In this document: in pieces, positions 23,450 to 28,586 of the stretch | Numbering within the stretch: the stretch's first letter is position 1 | Layout of the letters: every line of letters begins with the position of its first letter | Assembly (NCBI GenBank): GCA_964568045.1 | Contig: CAZMOL010000011.1 | Coordinates: 1 to 28,586 of the forward strand | DNA from: CAZDDA01 sp964568045 | GTDB lineage: Bacteria; Bipolaricaulota; Bipolaricaulia; UBA7950; UBA9294 | Direction of reading: 5' to 3' | Length of the DNA: 28,586 bases | Notes under the pieces: generated by a model | What the model was told of the DNA's origin: nothing | The model's input: only the letters and a program-made list of their open reading frames with translations | Database searches by the model: none | Translations under genes and position numbers: made by a program

Positions 23450-24253
23450 ATGAAATGTCGAATCAAACTTACGGGCGTGCTTGTTGTTCTCCTGCTGATA
23501 GCTCTTGTCGGCGGGACAACCCTGCTCGGTGGCGAGTCTGATCTTCTCCAATCCCAGTATTACATGATTTCAATCGGAGCGATTGAGATCTCTCTTGAGT
23601 CGCTTATCCAAAGCGCGAAGGAAGGGGAGCTTGCTGTCATCGTTGCAAGCGACGAGCAGGTAGTATCCTACCGAGGAAGCGATCTCACCGATGAGTCCGA
23701 GGAGATTCTCCTCGATGCCGATGCTCTCCTTTATGTCGACCATAGTTGGTTTCTTTTGCAGATGGCAGGGCAGGATCTCGATTACGTGGTGAGGCCGGCT
23801 GAAGTTGGCTACACGCTCCTTCTTAGCCCTCACCGGGATCTCCCACAAGGAGAAACACTTCTTGCCGTGCTTGGCGAATTGCAGCAAATCGGCATTGTGG
23901 GTGAAGAAGTACAAATGGAATGGGAAGGGGCATTCCCCAAGGGAACGGACAAATCCCCGGAGCATCCTGATGGTGTAGCGATCGACTCCGCTCTGTACGG
24001 GCTTACGATAGCGGAGGACTGGTTCGCGGCTGCTGCATCCCAAGACCTCACGCGGGTGGGGCTGCATGTGGAGGTTGTTGCGGAGAAGCTCCCTGGTGCA
24101 GCAATCCCTGTGGCGTTCCAAGCAAATATCGTGAGTGAAACAGACGAGCTCGCCAAGCTGCTTATTCCCATCCATCGTTTGGTAGAACTTGCAGGCTCAA
24201 ATACCGTTAGGTACGTCAGGCCCCCCTATCAACCGTACCCAGTTGCTCCTTAG
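23450..24253 (+). CDS. Secreted protein resembling the subtilisin pro-region (candidate stand-alone propeptide)
   Basis: 267 residues from ATG 23450 (AAAAAGGAGG ahead), with a signal peptide (residues 8-25). No catalytic motif is seen. Its last part resembles the pro-region of the subtilisin encoded 15 bases downstream: the two end it with VRYVRPPYQPYPVAP and ITFIRPPYVPYPLG; before that both have a 'P...I..l..L.g' helix, a V-x-V strand, and an ID(S/G)xLxxL...AEDxx segment (residues about 182-200 here). The protein stops exactly where the subtilisin continues into its catalytic domain. Propeptides of subtilases act as folding chaperones and inhibitors; a free copy might do this in trans. That role is inference from similarity seen by eye. 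It is very likely co-transcribed with the subtilisin. Confidence 0.7.
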   Translation: MKCRIKLTGVLVVLLLIALVGGTTLLGGESDLLQSQYYMISIGAIEISLESLIQSAKEGELAVIVASDEQVVSYRGSDLTDESEEILLDADALLYVDHSWFLLQMAGQDLDYVVRPAEVGYTLLLSPHRDLPQGETLLAVLGELQQIGIVGEEVQMEWEGAFPKGTDKSPEHPDGVAIDSALYGLTIAEDWFAAAASQDLTRVGLHVEVVAEKLPGAAIPVAFQANIVSETDELAKLLIPIHRLVELAGSNTVRYVRPPYQPYPVAP

Positions 24254-24268
24254 CGAATTGGAGGCATC

Positions 24269-27200
24269 ATGAAGCGACTCGTTCTGTTGGTGATACTTCT
24301 TGTTGGATTGCTTTCGATAGCAATCGGTGCCCAATCAACGCTCAACGTGGGCATCGATCAAGCAACGCGTGAATCGTGGACTGCGGTTGCTGCCGAGTTT
24401 CAAGATGAGACAGGGATGAGGGTCTCGTTTCGTCCGTATCCGCAAGTCGACTTCGCCCAACAGATTGTTATCCAACAATACCTGCGTACCGAGAAGCTTC
24501 ATCTGGTTATGATCCACAAAGGATGGGGAGCGCTTGTTCAGTCGTACCTGGTAGACTTGAAGGATTACGAGTCGCGTTTTCGGCGAGATGCGCTCTCAAT
24601 GGCGTACCTCGGCGAGAAGCTTGTTGGGGTATGGATTCCGTTTGCGCCGGACTGGTTCCTCGCGGTTCTTTCTTGGCCAGAGGATCGAGATGCAGCAGTG
24701 ACGTTCCTGGAAGTGGCAGCGAAAGCCACGGAAGGTTCAGAAGAGGACACTGCGGCGGTATCGCCTCAGGGGGTGGCTGCGAACTATCGTACGACAAAAA
24801 TCAATCGAGCCGATCACAACCCAAAGATTGATGGCTCGCTTGCCGTCCTTATCGGCGCAGCCGAGGACGCGCTTGGGACCATGGCAGCAGAGATGACGGC
24901 AAGGCTTCCCCAGCCTGCACGATCTGCGCTGGAAGGATTGGCGGGCCTGTACGGGGTTCCGTTCTCTTCTGCCACGTTAACGGTGACGGTGGTATTGGAA
25001 TCCCCGGGGAGGGCGAGTGCCAACGTATCGGCTCTCTCTGCCCTTGGAGTCGATCGTGGCGCCATCGAAGCGACCACAAGCTTGATTAAGGTCAGCGTGC
25101 CTCTCGGTTTGATCAAGCAGATCGCGGCACAACTAGGCGGGATTACTTTCATCCGACCGCCCTACGTCCCGTATCCTCTTGGCGTCACTGGCCAGGGGGT
25201 TGCAGCGATCGGTGCGGATGCATTCCACGCCGCTGGGATTACTGGAAGCGGTGCCAAGGTTGCGATCATTGATCTTGGTTTTGCTGGCCTCTCACAGGCA
25301 CAAGCACGCGGGGATCTTCCCACATCAGTAAACCAACACGACTTGACCGGAACCGGCCTTACCAGCGGAATCACCCACGGAACAGCAGTCGCCGAGATTG
25401 TGCATGAGATTGCCCCGGGTGCCGAACTGTACCTGATCAAAATCGGCGATGAGGTCGATCTCGATCAGGCGGTGACCTATTGCCAGAACAACGGCGTCGA
25501 TATCATCAACCACTCCCTTGGCTGGTACAACACCAACTTCTACGATGGCACGGGAACGATCGCCGAGATCGCCAAGAGAGCCATTCAGGCCGGCATGCTG
25601 TGGATAAACGCTGCCGGGAACGAGGCAGAGAGCCATTGGGAGGGGTCGTTCACCGACGGAAACACCGATAGTTGGCACGATCAATCGCTCAGCTTCCACG
25701 CGACAAGCGGTTCACAAGTGATTGTATACATGACCTGGGACGCCTGGCCACAGGCATCGAGTGATTACGATCTTTACCTGTATGACCCGGCCAGCAATCT
25801 CTTTGCCTCTTCAACCAAGCATCAGACCGGGACTGAAGAACCGACCGAGTCGATCATCACGACGGTCCCGGCAAGCGGAACCTATACCGTGCGGATCAAA
25901 GGGTCTGGTTCCAAGAAGCTTGAGATCTATAGCCTTTATCACGACATCTCTCCTGCGGTTGCGGCAAGTTCGATCCTTGCCCCTGCGAACGTGGGAGACG
26001 TAGTGACCATAGGGGCAATTGACCATGCCCACTACACGACGGGGCCGCAAGAGTCATACAGCTCGCAGGGTCCGACGAACGACGGCCGCGCAAAGCCCGA
26101 TCTGTGCGCACCGGACAATGTTACGACCGGAACGAGCCCTTACTCACCCTTCTTGGGCACATCCGGAGCTGCTCCACACGCAGCCGGAGCCGCTGCACTC
26201 CTCCTTTCGCAACAGCCGTCACTAGCTGAGCCCGCGCTTAGAGCCCGACTCCTGTCGCAGGCAGTGGCCATGGGTAGCCCGTATGTCTACGGACAAGGAC
26301 GGCTATTTGTTTCCCCTCCTACCCATCCCAATCAGGGGCCGAGCGCCGCCTTCACCTATTCCCCAGCATCGCCGACGGTGGGGACCAGCGTGGCATTCAA
26401 CGGATCGACGTCCAGCGATGCTGACGGAACGATCGTTTCTTATTCCTGGAGCTTTGGGGATGGATCGAGCGGCACCGGAGTGAGCGTGCAACATGCGTAT
26501 ACATCTTTTGGAACGTACACGGCCAGCCTCACTGTGACCGACGACGATGGAGCGAGCGATACCGCGACCCGACAGATCACGGTAACGACACAACCGAACC
26601 AGGCCCCGAACGCTTCCTTTACCTATTCCCCAGCATCGCTGATGGTGGGGACCAGCGTGGCATTCAACGGATCGACATCCACCGATGCTGATGGGACGAT
26701 CAACTCCTATTCGTGGAGCTTCGGCGATGGATCGAGCGGTTTTGGGGTCACGGTGCGACACACATACGCCACTTCCGGGACGTACTTGGTTCGTCTTACC
26801 GTCACCGATAACCAGGGAGCCACTGACACCACCACCCAGCAGGTGACGGTCACGGAGGTGGCGAAGCCGGATCTCGTGGTGAGGGATCTCTCATACTCAC
26901 CGCTTCATCCGAACATCGGACAGTCGGTGGCCTTCACCGTTTCCATAACCAATCAGGGGAGCGCGGCAGCTACGCTATTTCGAGTGAAGCTCATGGGCGC
27001 CGCCTCCTCCACCCAGGCATACCTCCCTTACCTTCCGGCTTTGACCACCATCACCGTCTCCCTCTCGCTGCCATTGACCCGAAGTTCGGAGACATTTACC
27101 GTTGCAGTGGATGATCTACATCAAGTTCAGGAATCAAACGAAGGGAACAACTCTCGCCAGATAGCGGTAGAAACCGTATCTGCACAGGCCCCGATTGCCG

Positions 27201-28586
27201 TGGCTGGCGGACCCTACTCAGCAACGGTGGGAGAACGCATCACGTTCGATGGATCCCTCTCCAGTGGTGCCATCACGGATTACTTGTGGACCTTCGGGGA
27301 TGGAGCGAGCGGTCAAGGAACAACCACCACCCATTCCTACAGTACGCCGGGGACCTACTCGGTGAGCCTCACTGTGATTGGAGCCGACGGACAGCGGTCG
27401 ACGGACCACGCTCAAGTAACGATAACCCAAACTCAACCGTCCCTCGCGCTCTCTATTCGACTTTCCCTGCCCAAGGAGACCTATCAGGTGGGTGAGCCGA
27501 TCGTGATCGACTACACAATTAGCCGCGAGGCGTACGTTTACATCTGCGAGGTGGATGCAAACGGTAGAGTAACGCTTCTGTTCCCCAACTACCGCGAGCC
27601 AAGCAATCGGGTTTCGGCGGGAAGGCACTCCCTGCCAGGGAGGCAATACACACTGCGAGTGAGTGAGCCTGTAGGAGGTGAGACGCTGTATGCCTTTGCT
27701 GCGACGAGTCCCCTTCCGAACTTCCCCACACGCTTTGGAATCAGTTCTACAACCCTAAGCTACAACCCAACCTCGTTCCGCGACTCCGTGCGCCGGACGA
27801 TGCAGACGCAGGTTCCGGCCGGCAACTGGGCCGAGGATGCCTTGAATTTCACCGTTGTCACTTCTGGACCAACAACTGGAACGTTGTGGGTGAACTCCTT
27901 CCCTCCGGGTGCAAGCATCACCGTCGATGGCACCATCATTGGCACGACGCCGGCGCAAATTCCTCTCTCTCCGGGTACGCACTCCGTATCGCTCTCTTCG
28001 TCCGGGTATCAGAGCACTACTCACCAGGTGAATATCGTTGCGGGACAGACAACTCCTCTCGACGTGGCGCTGTCTCGGATCGCGGTGAATCGGCCGCCGG
28101 TGGCCGTTTTCAGTGTCTCACCGCCTAATCCGGCGGTTGGGCAGACGGTTCTTTTTAACGCCTCAGGATCATACGATTCCGATGGATCAATTCTCTCCTA
28201 CTCCTGGAATTTCGGCGACGGCAGGGGCGCTTCGGGTCCGGTTGTGTCGCACACGTATGCAAGCGGCATGACGTACTTCGTGCGACTCACCGTAACCGAT
28301 GACGGTGGTGCAAGCCACAGTGCGACACAGCCGATCTCCGTGAGTTCGGTGGTTCCCTCACCACCGTGGGGAGGGATTCCCGGCGGACCGCCGATGGCGG
28401 GAACGCCCGGAATCTTCGTGTGGGGCACCGACACGTGGCACGTCACCGTCAACGCCGGATTCACATGGGCGAGTAGTCACTCCTACCGCCTGGAGCTGCG
28501 CACCGACGGGACCTTTCGGAATGTGAACCGATCGACGGGCGGTGGGGTGGCTCCGCTAGGGATCGTCCCCACTCCGACCGAGGGTG
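24269..28586 (+). CDS. Large modular secreted subtilisin-family (S8) protease, 3' end outside the window
   Basis: At least 1,439 residues, open at the window end; ATG 24269 follows GGAGG. In order: a signal peptide (1-21); a segment like an ABC solute-binding protein lobe (about 23-150: LNVGIDQATRESW, then EFQDETGMRVSFRPYP and WIPFAPDW); a pro-region ending RPPYVPYP (about 185-305); the S8 domain (about 311-664) with Asp335 in IIDLGF, His370 in THGTAVA, oxyanion Asn451 in AAGNEA, and Ser632 in GTSGAAPHAAG, interrupted by a beta-rich insert; two PKD domains (about 689-862); a CARDB-like domain (868-968); a third PKD (974-1052); DUF4384 (1057-1152); PEGA (1204-1271); a fourth PKD (1276-1360). 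The triad is complete, with GTSG for the usual GTSM. The array of surface modules suggests a cell-surface or extracellular role. It is probably transcribed with the propeptide-like gene. Confidence 0.9.
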   Translation, partial: MKRLVLLVILLVGLLSIAIGAQSTLNVGIDQATRESWTAVAAEFQDETGMRVSFRPYPQVDFAQQIVIQQYLRTEKLHLVMIHKGWGALVQSYLVDLKDYESRFRRDALSMAYLGEKLVGVWIPFAPDWFLAVLSWPEDRDAAVTFLEVAAKATEGSEEDTAAVSPQGVAANYRTTKINRADHNPKIDGSLAVLIGAAEDALGTMAAEMTARLPQPARSALEGLAGLYGVPFSSATLTVTVVLESPGRASANVSALSALGVDRGAIEATTSLIKVSVPLGLIKQIAAQLGGITFIRPPYVPYPLGVTGQGVAAIGADAFHAAGITGSGAKVAIIDLGFAGLSQAQARGDLPTSVNQHDLTGTGLTSGITHGTAVAEIVHEIAPGAELYLIKIGDEVDLDQAVTYCQNNGVDIINHSLGWYNTNFYDGTGTIAEIAKRAIQAGMLWINAAGNEAESHWEGSFTDGNTDSWHDQSLSFHATSGSQVIVYMTWDAWPQASSDYDLYLYDPASNLFASSTKHQTGTEEPTESIITTVPASGTYTVRIKGSGSKKLEIYSLYHDISPAVAASSILAPANVGDVVTIGAIDHAHYTTGPQESYSSQGPTNDGRAKPDLCAPDNVTTGTSPYSPFLGTSGAAPHAAGAAALLLSQQPSLAEPALRARLLSQAVAMGSPYVYGQGRLFVSPPTHPNQGPSAAFTYSPASPTVGTSVAFNGSTSSDADGTIVSYSWSFGDGSSGTGVSVQHAYTSFGTYTASLTVTDDDGASDTATRQITVTTQPNQAPNASFTYSPASLMVGTSVAFNGSTSTDADGTINSYSWSFGDGSSGFGVTVRHTYATSGTYLVRLTVTDNQGATDTTTQQVTVTEVAKPDLVVRDLSYSPLHPNIGQSVAFTVSITNQGSAAATLFRVKLMGAASSTQAYLPYLPALTTITVSLSLPLTRSSETFTVAVDDLHQVQESNEGNNSRQIAVETVSAQAPIAVAGGPYSATVGERITFDGSLSSGAITDYLWTFGDGASGQGTTTTHSYSTPGTYSVSLTVIGADGQRSTDHAQVTITQTQPSLALSIRLSLPKETYQVGEPIVIDYTISREAYVYICEVDANGRVTLLFPNYREPSNRVSAGRHSLPGRQYTLRVSEPVGGETLYAFAATSPLPNFPTRFGISSTTLSYNPTSFRDSVRRTMQTQVPAGNWAEDALNFTVVTSGPTTGTLWVNSFPPGASITVDGTIIGTTPAQIPLSPGTHSVSLSSSGYQSTTHQVNIVAGQTTPLDVALSRIAVNRPPVAVFSVSPPNPAVGQTVLFNASGSYDSDGSILSYSWNFGDGRGASGPVVSHTYASGMTYFVRLTVTDDGGASHSATQPISVSSVVPSPPWGGIPGGPPMAGTPGIFVWGTDTWHVTVNAGFTWASSHSYRLELRTDGTFRNVNRSTGGGVAPLGIVPTPTEG
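26350..26434 (+). repeat. Near-identical DNA repeat inside PKD domain 1
   Basis: Start of the first PKD domain of the subtilisin. It matches 26617-26701 with about seven differences in 85 bases, at an offset of 267 bases (89 codons), while the rest of the two domains has diverged more. This suggests recent tandem domain duplication or local gene conversion. Confidence 0.85.
26617..26701 (+). repeat. Near-identical DNA repeat inside PKD domain 2
   Basis: Partner of the repeat at 26350-26434, in the second PKD domain. Most differences are transitions and several are synonymous. Confidence 0.85.

Overview
The window looks like a bacterial chromosome segment from a thermophilic or heat-adapted, deeply branching lineage. 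groES-groEL sits behind a sigma70-type promoter and a CIRCE (HrcA) operator, which points to a bacterium. A MIPS gene beside a fused IPCT/DIPPS gene points to di-myo-inositol phosphate, a solute of thermophiles. The many secreted PKD, lamin-tail, DOMON-like and subtilisin proteins would fit candidate phyla such as Bipolaricaulota/Acetothermia. That placement is inference; no rRNA or universal marker other than GroEL is present.

Layout. 1-6.35 kb: a secreted arylsulfotransferase-like propeller, a convergent C45-type amide hydrolase with a YHS-domain gene upstream, a B3/4-domain protein, a DOMON/CBM9-like secreted protein, and a TatT-like protein closely followed by a glycerophosphodiesterase homologue with altered active-site residues. 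6.3-8.6 kb: an unrecognised exported protein flanked by a family of imperfect palindromic repeats. One copy lies at 6327-6482 and forms gene ends; three or more lie in the otherwise gene-free 7919-8643 interval. 8.6-11.1 kb: nfeD-type membrane protease coupled to a ComB-like phosphatase, then a membrane-anchored zinc-ribbon protein. 11.15-13.66 kb (minus): ino1 plus IPCT/DIPPS. Upstream lies a 27-codon ORF that resembles the start of ino1. 14.35-16.16 kb (minus): two Dpp/Opp-type permeases without ATPases or binding protein. 16.4-18.4 kb: groES-groEL with a strong terminator whose 3' arm also serves as a candidate ribosome-binding site for the following patatin gene. 18.4-21.8 kb: patatin phospholipase, convergent lamin-tail protein, CPA2-type cation/proton antiporter. 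21.9-28.6 kb: M1 metallopeptidase, a small secreted protein, and a very large modular subtilisin that runs off the window end.

The most unusual locus is the last one. The small secreted protein (23450-24253) resembles the pro-region of the subtilisin encoded 15 bases downstream: both end the region with an RPPYxPYP motif, preceded by similar segments. It may be a stand-alone propeptide, inhibitor or chaperone. The subtilisin also carries, before its pro-region, an N-terminal domain that looks like part of an ABC solute-binding protein, and after the catalytic domain PKD, CARDB-like, DUF4384 and PEGA modules. The second notable element is the repeat family, about 105-165 bp per copy, with long imperfect hairpin arms. 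All functional assignments come from reading translated sequence by eye; none was confirmed by database search.
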